Assembly: GCA_031292565.1 (NCBI GenBank)
Contig: JARLGW010000011.1
Coordinates: forward strand, 1-64,000
Direction: 5' to 3'
DNA length: 64,000 nucleotides
Source: Paludibacteraceae bacterium
GTDB lineage: Bacteria > Bacteroidota > Bacteroidia > Bacteroidales > Paludibacteraceae
Of the stretch, positions 54,077-61,373 are shown in pieces. A program made the position numbers and the translations under genes. Numbering within the stretch: position 1 is the stretch's first letter; each line of letters starts with the position of its first letter. The notes under the pieces are model-generated. The model had not been told where the DNA came from. It did no database searches and saw only the letters and a program-made list of their open reading frames with translations.

Positions 54077-54231
54077 AATGGTTTGTCATTTTTTGATCGT
54101 TCAATTTTTTCAGTTTTCTTATCTTCTTCTTTTTCATAGAATTTGTCCAAGTGCAACACTTTACCGACCAACCATCCAATAAGGATAAGTAAGAGTAAAC
54201 CGCCGAAGAATTTCAACATAAATAGGAACAT
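54073..54231 (-). CDS. 52-residue small membrane protein between kdpF and kdpA
   Basis: Starts MFLFMLKFFGGLLLLILIGW, continues with LVGKVLHLDKFYEKEEDKKT and ends in a basic/acidic tail with NDKPL. One hydrophobic helix (about residues 3-25) and a charged cytoplasmic tail. It lies 13 bases after the kdpF stop and overlaps kdpA by ATGA, the tightest linkage in the operon. It does not resemble KdpF, which is present separately. An internal ATG at codon 5 is an alternative start. Function unknown; a Kdp accessory subunit or regulator is possible. Confidence 0.65.
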   Translation of the reverse strand: MFLFMLKFFGGLLLLILIGWLVGKVLHLDKFYEKEEDKKTEKIERSKNDKPL

Positions 54232-54244
54232 GGCTTTTAGTTTT

Positions 54245-54379
54245 TTAAAATTTGTCCGGTCTAACCAACGTGTAAACCAGATACACTAAAATTGCCAATG
54301 AGATAACTGCTCCCAGCAGATACCATCCTATACTATTCATAGTGCTTGAGGCACTTGCTATAACTAACATTGTTTTCAT
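54245..54379 (-). CDS. kdpF: Potassium-transporting ATPase subunit F
   Basis: 44 residues: a single membrane helix ending in the family signature, IGWYLLGAVISLAILVYLVY and TLVRPDKF. KdpF of E. coli is 29 residues; here there are about 15 extra residues before the helix, and an internal ATG at codon 14 (MNSIGWYLL) would give a normal-sized protein. Known role: small stabilising subunit of the KdpFABC pump. It is first in the operon, upstream of a 52-residue reading frame and kdpA. Confidence 0.8.
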   Translation of the reverse strand: MKTMLVIASASSTMNSIGWYLLGAVISLAILVYLVYTLVRPDKF

Positions 54380-54403
54380 ACGATTTGTTTTTAAAGTACA
54401 TTA

Positions 54404-54472
54404 CAAAGATGGCACGATAAGTATAAAGACGGTATAAAGATTGGGGGTGTAGGCGTAAAGATTTTATAAAGA
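54404..54472 (-). promoter_or_regulatory. kdpF promoter with two tandem KdpE-like operators
   Basis: Minus strand, 5' to 3': TCTTTATA-AAA-TCTTTACG (54472-54454), then TCTTTATA-CCG-TCTTTATA (54440-54422), then 10 bases, then CATCTTTG (54411-54404) as the -7 element. The two pairs are 32 bases apart, about three DNA turns, so they face the same side. The proximal pair occupies the -33 position, as expected for an OmpR/PhoB-type activator. The first pair resembles the E. coli KdpE site most closely. Confidence 0.65.
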
Positions 54473-54535
54473 AAACCACGTAGAAGAAAGGATGTAACGT
54501 GTTTTGCTTTTGTGAATAATAATTTAATTTTTAGG

Positions 54536-54566
54536 TTGGTTGTATGGCCTGGATTTGTTAGTTTTG
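54536..54566 (+). promoter_or_regulatory. Promoter of the HNH endonuclease gene
   Basis: TTG (54536-54538), 20-base spacer, TAGTTTTG (54559-54566). Predicted transcript start about 20 bases before ATG 54595. Confidence 0.65.
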
Positions 54567-54594
54567 AAAACTGATTAATATAACACATATACCT

Positions 54595-55143
54595 ATGCCT
54601 CCTTCACATATAAAATCTGTACGGCAAATCCTTTATTGGCAATATGCCAAGATAATATCCGAAGCTTCGGGCTTTGGTAAGAAAAACTATGGTATGATAA
54701 TGACCAAATGCAAGCAGCTTGAAAGCGGCGAAATTCATTGGTCGAGTTCTGTGCGCGAATGGCTGAAAGAAAAAGAGGAGCCGGATACCTGTATCTATTG
54801 CGGAGAGAAGAAAGACCTCACGGTGGAACATATATTGCCTCGATCATGTGGTGGTGAGGATATACCGGACAACGTGGTGATGGTGTGCAAAAACTGCAAC
54901 TCATCCAAAGGTGGCAAGCGGCTGTATGAATGGCTTGGGCTAGACATGAAAGACAAGCATCACCGAATAGCCGAAGGAAAATACCTGAAATACCTTTATA
55001 GCTTGCATGAGAAGCGTGGTACGCTCGATGTGAGCGATGTGCCCACGCTATGCGGCGAATGCAACATGCGTAAAAAATGTGAGGCGGAAGATTCGGTGGA
55101 GAAATTGTCAGTGTATTGCATTGAGGGGTGCTTTCATAAGTAA
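54595..55143 (+). CDS. HNH endonuclease-domain protein
   Basis: 182 residues. Residues about 1-60 are a basic helical region (KKNYGMIMTKCKQL). The HNH core spans about 63-100: CIYCG.KKDLTVEHILPRS, then CGGEDIPDNVVMVCKNCNSS.KG, with two CxxC zinc knuckles and the His-Asn-type ββα-metal core. A second cysteine-rich module follows, with C-x2-C, then MRKKCE and a final YCIEGC, which may bind another metal or cluster. Family members cut DNA, but some act in restriction or repair; no methylase or partner is adjacent. It lies between kdp and a LytTR regulator, with its own promoter. Confidence 0.8.
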   Translation: MPPSHIKSVRQILYWQYAKIISEASGFGKKNYGMIMTKCKQLESGEIHWSSSVREWLKEKEEPDTCIYCGEKKDLTVEHILPRSCGGEDIPDNVVMVCKNCNSSKGGKRLYEWLGLDMKDKHHRIAEGKYLKYLYSLHEKRGTLDVSDVPTLCGECNMRKKCEAEDSVEKLSVYCIEGCFHK

Positions 55144-55207
55144 GCAAAGTTCAGTAATTACGATTTCTTTCGTGGGCACAGATTTTAATCTGTTGAAGAT
55201 TGTTGAA

Positions 55208-56047
55208 TTAATATTTTAAAAACAAAGCTGTAAATTTTGTTATATATGTTTTGGACACGGGTATATCAATCGTATTTTCGCAATCCAACTCCAGATAAAT
55301 GCCGTCTTTTTCCCTGCGCATAATTTTTACCTTCTCAAAATTCACCATGTAGGAGCGGTGGCAGCGAACCAACGTGTTATGGTGGGGCGAGAGTAATGTT
55401 TCTAAATTTTTGAGTGAGTTGCGCAGCATGAAGCCTGAAAGTTTTCCCTTGTTCAGGTATTTGATGTTTACGTAGTTATCGGCAGCTTCCAAATAAAGTA
55501 GATTATCAGTACTCACGGTAAGTCGCAAATCCCCTTTTTCGTCTTTAAACGGTATCATTTTGGCCGTGTTCTTTTCCGGCATGGCTTCTTCTTGTAGCTT
55601 ATCCAATGTATTCTTTTTATCCATCCATGAGAAATAGAGCCACGAAACGCTGTAGGGTAACAAAAGCACCAGGCTTGTATTTATCGCAGACTTTTTGAAA
55701 ATGTCAATAATATCTCTGCCTGAATCTACTGCATGTGTATAAAGGGTGTAGAATAAGGACATGAAAAAGATTTCGCCTGCTATCCACACCCCGTATTGCC
55801 AATATAGCAAGGCATTTTTCCTGTTGACATAGAACATGATGATACGGCTGATAACCACTACCAACACCCCTGTAAGGATAATAAGGCTTGAAAAAACGAG
55901 AAAGCGCAGTTCCGACACATGATACCAGCGTTCGGAACCGAAAGGTGTGTAGAGGTTGATAAACACCAGGGCAAACAGGGCGGTGAATAATATCAACTTG
56001 ATAATATTACCCTTTTCATTGAGATAATTTGGAATCTTGTTGCCCAT
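55208..56047 (-). CDS. Membrane-anchored LytTR transcription regulator
   Basis: 279 residues. The N-terminal half (to about residue 150) has four hydrophobic helices (IIKLILFTALFALVFINLYT; FLVFSSLIILTGVLVVVI; and two more). The C-terminal half, from about residue 175, is a LytTR DNA-binding domain: LLYLEAADNYVNIKYLNKG, LRNSLKNLETLL, RCHRSYMVNFEKVKIMRREK and DIPVSKTYITKF. There is no receiver domain, so it is not a classical response regulator; membrane-bound LytTR proteins of Bacteroidetes may sense a signal directly. Target genes unknown. A good promoter lies just upstream. Confidence 0.88.
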   Translation of the reverse strand: MGNKIPNYLNEKGNIIKLILFTALFALVFINLYTPFGSERWYHVSELRFLVFSSLIILTGVLVVVISRIIMFYVNRKNALLYWQYGVWIAGEIFFMSLFYTLYTHAVDSGRDIIDIFKKSAINTSLVLLLPYSVSWLYFSWMDKKNTLDKLQEEAMPEKNTAKMIPFKDEKGDLRLTVSTDNLLYLEAADNYVNIKYLNKGKLSGFMLRNSLKNLETLLSPHHNTLVRCHRSYMVNFEKVKIMRREKDGIYLELDCENTIDIPVSKTYITKFTALFLKY

Positions 56048-56070
56048 CGTTTCCTTGTAAAAGGTTTATG

Positions 56071-56101
56071 CAAATGTAATTTATTCCACTAGCTTTATCA
56101 A
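56071..56101 (-). promoter_or_regulatory. Promoter of the LytTR gene
   Basis: Minus strand TTG (56101-56099), 20-base spacer, TACATTTG (56078-56071), 24 bases before the start codon. Confidence 0.7.
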
Positions 56102-56199
56102 TAGTCAATGTAAATTGAACGTGAATTTCACCCCACATAATGAAATTTCATCCCGCATTAGGCTGTTTAGTCCCTCTCGCTTAGAGAGCATCCCTTTGA

Positions 56200-56232
56200 T
56201 TTGGAAAGGAGGCTTGTTCCAGTGTTTCTTTG
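56200..56232 (+). promoter_or_regulatory. Possible promoter of the DUF6051 gene
   Basis: TTTG (56200-56203), 21-base spacer, TTTCTTTG (56225-56232); the -7 lacks the TA. About 24 bases before ATG 56256. Confidence 0.4.
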
Positions 56233-56255
56233 CATACAGATTAATGATAGGCTCT

Positions 56256-57408
56256 ATGAAAACGTATGTAGAAAGATCGAACGAGTTGAAGCATGAATTT
56301 TCGTTAAAAGCAGATATGCAACTGAACGAATCTCCATTGGAAGTGAAATTATTGTCATTTTGATTCCTCTGTTGGGGTGGAAGAACTCGATTTTGCAGAT
56401 AAAACGCAATTGTCGTCATTTGCCGCAATACATGATAATGATATTAACGAAAATGGCCATTTCGTGTATCCGGTATTCAAGCTAAAAAAAGAATCGAAAA
56501 GTAAAGGCGTTATTATCTTATTGCATGGGCTGAATGAGCGTTCGTGGAACAAGTATTTGCCTTGGGCTGAACGACTGGCGTTGGAAACAGGCAAATTGAT
56601 TGTGCTTTTTCCTATTTCGTTTCACATGAATAGAGCTCCGCGCACGTGGAGCGACCCTCGAGCCATGATGCCATTCGTGGATGAAAGGCGGAAACGAATG
56701 GGTAACTATAATTCGTTGACCTATGTTAATCTCGCGCTGAGCGACCGTCTTACCGATTCGCCTTTCCGATTCTATTCTTCGGGCAAGCAAACGGTACTTG
56801 ATGTGATGGGTTTGGTGCGACGCCTAAAAGATGGAGGTATTCCGTACGTGGACAAGGATGCTTCGGTGGATATTTTCGCGTATTCCATCGGCGGTTTTTT
56901 ATCCCAGGTGTTGCTGATGGCCAATCCTGATGATTTGTTTTCTGACACCAAGCTATTTTTATTTTGTAGCGGGTCGGTCTTTGGTGAGATGGATGGAAAT
57001 TCTAGAACTATTATGGATGAAAAGGCTTTTGGAAAATTGAAACAGTATTTTGAAACGGATTTCCATGAAACGGAAAGTAAGGATTTAAGCCCGACGCTGA
57101 ATCAGCGGGTAAACCAAGCATTTAAAGCGATGCTGAATTTGAAAAATTTTATTCGTTTGCGTGAATCGTTTTTTGAAGAGGCTAAAAATAGAATCAGAAC
57201 AATTTCGTTAAGCAAGGATATTGTTATTCCTACTCGTGGCATTGTGGCTTCGTTGGGAAGCAGTGCTTCCACTATTTTGGAAGAGATTGATTTCCCGTAT
57301 TCATATAGCCATGAAAATCCGTTCCCGGATAATAAAAATGCGATAAAAGATTTGGTGAATGCTTCTTTTAACGGGGTGTTTTATAAGGCTTGTAGTTTCT
57401 TATCCTGA
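56256..57408 (+). CDS. DUF6051 alpha/beta-hydrolase-like protein, interrupted by an apparent frameshift
   Basis: The N-terminal part, from ATG 56256 (MKTYVERSNELKHEFSLKAD), stops at a TGA at 56361-56363, while the rest is open in the next frame to 57408. Removing one T from the TTTT at 56358-56361 joins them into 383 residues, about the family length. The body has IILLHGLNERSWNKYLPWAE (hydrolase lid/oxyanion region), IVLFPISFHMNRAP, DIFAYSIGGFLSQVLLMANP with a GYSxG-like nucleophile elbow, and SYSHENPFPDN near the end. Function unknown; probably a serine hydrolase. The frameshift may be real decay, programmed slippage or a sequencing error. If the downstream frame is used alone, a GTG at 56377 would start it. 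Confidence 0.7.
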
Positions 57409-57469
57409 CTTGAGCAATAAATTTCATATTGAATAAGCAACAATTATTTAATGCTGGAGCAGGATAAAA

Positions 57470-57502
57470 AAAGTGCCAAGTAAATTTTTTACTTGGCACT
57501 TT
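57470..57502 (-). terminator. Terminator of gapA
   Basis: AAAGTGCCAAGTAAA (57470-57484) pairs exactly with TTTACTTGGCACTTT (57488-57502), 15 bp, 3-base loop; seven T follow on the minus strand. It also serves the convergent DUF6051 gene. Confidence 0.9.
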
Positions 57503-57523
57503 GTCTTTATTATTTGGAACCGA

Positions 57524-58591
<1,068 letters not shown>

Positions 58592-58630
58592 CATAAAAAT
58601 ACGGAAACTTTTAAAGAAAAATTTCCGTAT

Positions 58631-58883
58631 TTAACATATTCCTTCATTGTTTTGATTCGATGAAGGATACATCTCATTTGTTTTTTTCGCAGAACCCGAA
58701 ACTTCTAAAATTTTGCAGCCAACTTTACCAAGAGAAACTATTCCTTGTTGTTGCGGAATATTGAGCTGATGATGGAGCTGTTTTAAAGCCGGAATTGGTG
58801 CGGCAAACAATTCTTTCAGGAAAGCATCCTGTTAATAAGAGAGTTAATAGTACAAGTAGTACTATAATTTTGGTCCGTTTCAT
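58631..58883 (-). pseudogene. Small lipoprotein gene with an apparent frameshift
   Basis: From ATG 58883 the frame gives MKRTKIIVLLVLLTLLLTGC, a lipoprotein signal with a lipobox, but then ends out of register at 58725. In the +1 frame a protein-like stretch runs on: LKELFAAPIPALKQLHHQLN, a GKVGCKILEVSG motif, and a stop at 58631. Removing one C of the CC at 58819-58820 joins both parts into a protein of about 83 residues. A hairpin (AATACGGAAA with TTTCCGTATT, 58598-58631) with a T run overlaps the downstream stop, as for a real gene end. Decay or a sequencing error cannot be told apart. Confidence 0.55.
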
Positions 58884-58987
58884 AATAAAGTAGATTTTTC
58901 ATATATTATAACAACCGATTGGAGTTAAAGTTTACGGAAAATCAATTTTCACTAGGGAACGGTAGCTTTTTTCTCTTATAATGGATT

Positions 58988-59140
58988 TTAAATCCGATTA
59001 TTGACGGGTTGAGTTATATTTTCCGATGTGTTGTGTTTTGGATAACCAGCACCGCCAGGACATCCACAACCACCTGATTTACAGGACGACGCTAAGAATA
59101 AAAAAACAGTAGAAATCAAAATAATTATTATACGCTTCAT
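58988..59140 (-). CDS. Small cysteine-rich lipoprotein
   Basis: 50 residues: MKRIIIILISTVFLFLASSC is a lipoprotein signal with the lipid-modified Cys at the end, followed by KSGGCGCPGGAGYPKHNTSE and a short tail, NITQPVNNRI. The CKSGGCGCPG motif recurs in very small Bacteroidetes lipoproteins. Function unknown. It lies on the same strand as the frameshifted lipoprotein gene, about 105 bases upstream of it, so the two may form a unit of small envelope proteins. Confidence 0.65.
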   Translation of the reverse strand: MKRIIIILISTVFLFLASSCKSGGCGCPGGAGYPKHNTSENITQPVNNRI

Positions 59141-59257
59141 ACTAATATATGTTTTGAGGAAGTATCTTATTCTCTGTCAAAAATAAAATATAAAATTCAA
59201 TCCTGTTTCTTTTTTGTTGGAAAATATCGAAAATATATTGCTTCTAGTTGGTGGGAT

Positions 59258-59284
59258 AAGGCTATTCCTTTACATAATAGCCTT
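59258..59284 (-). terminator. Possible terminator after the flavodiiron gene
   Basis: AAGGCTATT (59258-59266) and AATAGCCTT (59276-59284) form a 9-bp stem 7 bases after the stop. The leftward exit is poor in T, so the call is weak. Confidence 0.4.
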
Positions 59285-59290
59285 TTATGT

Positions 59291-60475
59291 TTATCCTAGC
59301 TTTTCGGCCATTTCTTTTGCCAGTTGCTCCAACTCTGCAAATCGTTCGGGTTTTAATGCTTGTTTTTCTTCTACTGCAGTGCTGCACACGTCCCAGTCCA
59401 TTTTTTCACCAAAAGCATGAAGCTTTTTCACCGCCGCTCCAGCCCAAGTAAATGAACCGAAATACCCGTAGATTCTGTTTTTAATGTCCCGTGTATCTAT
59501 TTTCATCAACAGGCTAGAAACTTCTGGATAGAGTTCGTTGCTATAAGTAGGGCTACCTATTATTAATCCTTTGTATTTGAATATATCGCTGATAACAAAG
59601 GAAGCATTGGTGCGTGATAGGTTATGAACCACAATGTTTTTCACACCATAGTCCGAGAGATAATTGGCTAACACTTCTGCCATCTGCTCGGTGTTGCCAT
59701 ACATGGAACCGTAGGCGATAACTACCCCGTTTTCTCCTTCGTAGCGACTCATCTTGTCGTACATAGATATTACCTGAGCGATGTTCTCTTTCCACACCGG
59801 GCCGTGGGTGGAGCATATCATGTTTATTTGCACGTTGGCAAATTTGTGAATGGCTTTTTGAACCGGGTTTCCGTATTTTCCTACAATGTTGGAATAATAG
59901 CGGCGCATTTCTTCCCAAAAATCGCCCACGTTAAGTTCGGAATCCAACACGCCTCCATCTAATGCCCGGAATGACCCGAAGGCATCGCCAGAGAATAGCG
60001 TTCCGGTAGTTAAATCGAAAGTCATCATGGTTTCAGGCCAATGAACCATAGGGGTCATGATAAATTCCAACACGTGTTTGCCCAACGATAATTTATCTTT
60101 TTCTTTAACTTCGTGCAGGTTATCGGTTATTCCATAATATCCTTCTATCATGCCGAAAGTTTTGGCATTGCCTACAATCTGAACGTCGGGAAATATGCGT
60201 TTAATTTGTTTGATTGACCCCGAATGATCGGGCTCCATGTGGTTCACAACCAGATAATCGAGCGTACGGCCTTGTAATACGGCTTGAATCTTTTCGATAA
60301 AGATTTCAGAATAACTGATTTCTACCGTGTCTATCAATGCTGTTTTTTCATCTACAATCAAATACGAATTGTATGAAACCCCATAGGGTAGGGGAAGCAT
60401 GTTTTCAAAAAGATGGGTGTGACGGTCGTTTACACCTACATAATAAATCTCATCTGCTAACTTTTTCATCCTCAT
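59291..60475 (-). CDS. Flavodiiron protein (FprA-type A flavoprotein)
   Basis: 394 residues from ATG 60475 (MRMKKLADEIYYVGVNDR); ATG 60469 (MKKLADE) is also possible. A longer frame to 60544 overlaps lgt and adds residues unlike the family, so it is rejected. N-terminal metallo-beta-lactamase-like diiron domain with the ligand set HMEPDHSGS near residue 80, a conserved His near 147 in MTPMVHWPETMM and GDAFG; the C-terminal flavodoxin domain (about 250-394) has the FMN loop YGSMYGNTEQMAEVLANYL. Known role: reduces O2 to water or NO to N2O, protecting anaerobes. Downstream of lgt by about 40 bases. Confidence 0.93.
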   Translation of the reverse strand: MRMKKLADEIYYVGVNDRHTHLFENMLPLPYGVSYNSYLIVDEKTALIDTVEISYSEIFIEKIQAVLQGRTLDYLVVNHMEPDHSGSIKQIKRIFPDVQIVGNAKTFGMIEGYYGITDNLHEVKEKDKLSLGKHVLEFIMTPMVHWPETMMTFDLTTGTLFSGDAFGSFRALDGGVLDSELNVGDFWEEMRRYYSNIVGKYGNPVQKAIHKFANVQINMICSTHGPVWKENIAQVISMYDKMSRYEGENGVVIAYGSMYGNTEQMAEVLANYLSDYGVKNIVVHNLSRTNASFVISDIFKYKGLIIGSPTYSNELYPEVSSLLMKIDTRDIKNRIYGYFGSFTWAGAAVKKLHAFGEKMDWDVCSTAVEEKQALKPERFAELEQLAKEMAEKLG

Positions 60476-60512
60476 AGTGGAAAAATAATATATGGTGAAT
60501 ATAAATTGAACC

Positions 60513-61349
60513 TTAAACAGTTGTCGGTTTTTGGCGTAAAGCATGAACGATTAACCATACCCCCCATATAATAAATGGTATGCTTAGCCATTGACCCATA
60601 TTCAGCAGCATGTTCTTTTCAAACGCTTCTTGTTCGTTTTTAATAAATTCCAGTAGAAAACGGGTGAAGAATATGATAATTAAAAACACACCGAATATTA
60701 ACCCTTTTTTTTCGTACCCTTTTTTCTTCCAATATAGATAGGAAGTGGCGGCAAGGGCTAGTAAGCAATAGAGTACTTCGTAAATTTGAGTAGGATGGCT
60801 AGGCAATATTTCTCCATTCCGCACGAAAATAAATCCCCAAGGAGCAGTGGTATGCTCGCCATATATTTCAGAATTCATCAGGTTACCAAATCGGATACAT
60901 GCCCCGGTGAATGCCACTGCAAGCACCAGCCTATCAAAAATCCATATATAGCCTTTTTTTGCCACATTCCGGTTGAATAAATACATGGATACCATGATAC
61001 CAATAGCTCCTCCATGACTAGATAATCCACCTTCCCAAATTTTCAGCAGATTGAGCGGATGGCTTAAATAGCCTTCCTCTAAAATCTTGCCGGCGGCATT
61101 ATAGCTGTCGAACCACGGGCCATAGAAAAGGCAGTGACCAAGTCTTGCCCCTGTAATGGTACCAACGGCCATGTAGATAAATATTTTATCAGCCCATTCG
61201 GGGGGACATTTCTCGTTTTTAAATACACGAAGAATGATTTCATATCCCACTAGAAACCCGATACCCCACATCAAGCCATACCATCTTACACTTATTGGCC
61301 CAAGGGTAAAAATAGTAGGATCTACATTCCAGGTGATGTAATTTAGCAT
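60513..61349 (-). CDS. lgt: Prolipoprotein diacylglyceryl transferase
   Basis: 278 residues, seven membrane helices. Family motifs: SVRWYGLMWGIGFLVGYEI at the start, the GGLSSHGGAIGI loop near residue 115, CIRFGNLMNSEIYGE (the Lgt signature) near residue 150 and HPTQIYEVLYCLL near residue 200. Reaction: transfer of diacylglycerol from phosphatidylglycerol to the lipobox Cys of prelipoproteins, the first step for the lipoproteins encoded nearby. It lies 24 bases after secA on the same strand, probably in one operon with it and the flavodiiron gene. Confidence 0.93.
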   Translation of the reverse strand: MLNYITWNVDPTIFTLGPISVRWYGLMWGIGFLVGYEIILRVFKNEKCPPEWADKIFIYMAVGTITGARLGHCLFYGPWFDSYNAAGKILEEGYLSHPLNLLKIWEGGLSSHGGAIGIMVSMYLFNRNVAKKGYIWIFDRLVLAVAFTGACIRFGNLMNSEIYGEHTTAPWGFIFVRNGEILPSHPTQIYEVLYCLLALAATSYLYWKKKGYEKKGLIFGVFLIIIFFTRFLLEFIKNEQEAFEKNMLLNMGQWLSIPFIIWGVWLIVHALRQKPTTV

Positions 61350-61373
61350 AATGGTTTAATTATGTATTATCGT

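Noticed and set aside
56105-56428. Minus-strand frame opposite the DUF6051 5' end
   Set aside because: The + strand in this interval carries the DUF6051 N-terminal match and a promoter; the minus frame has no family features.
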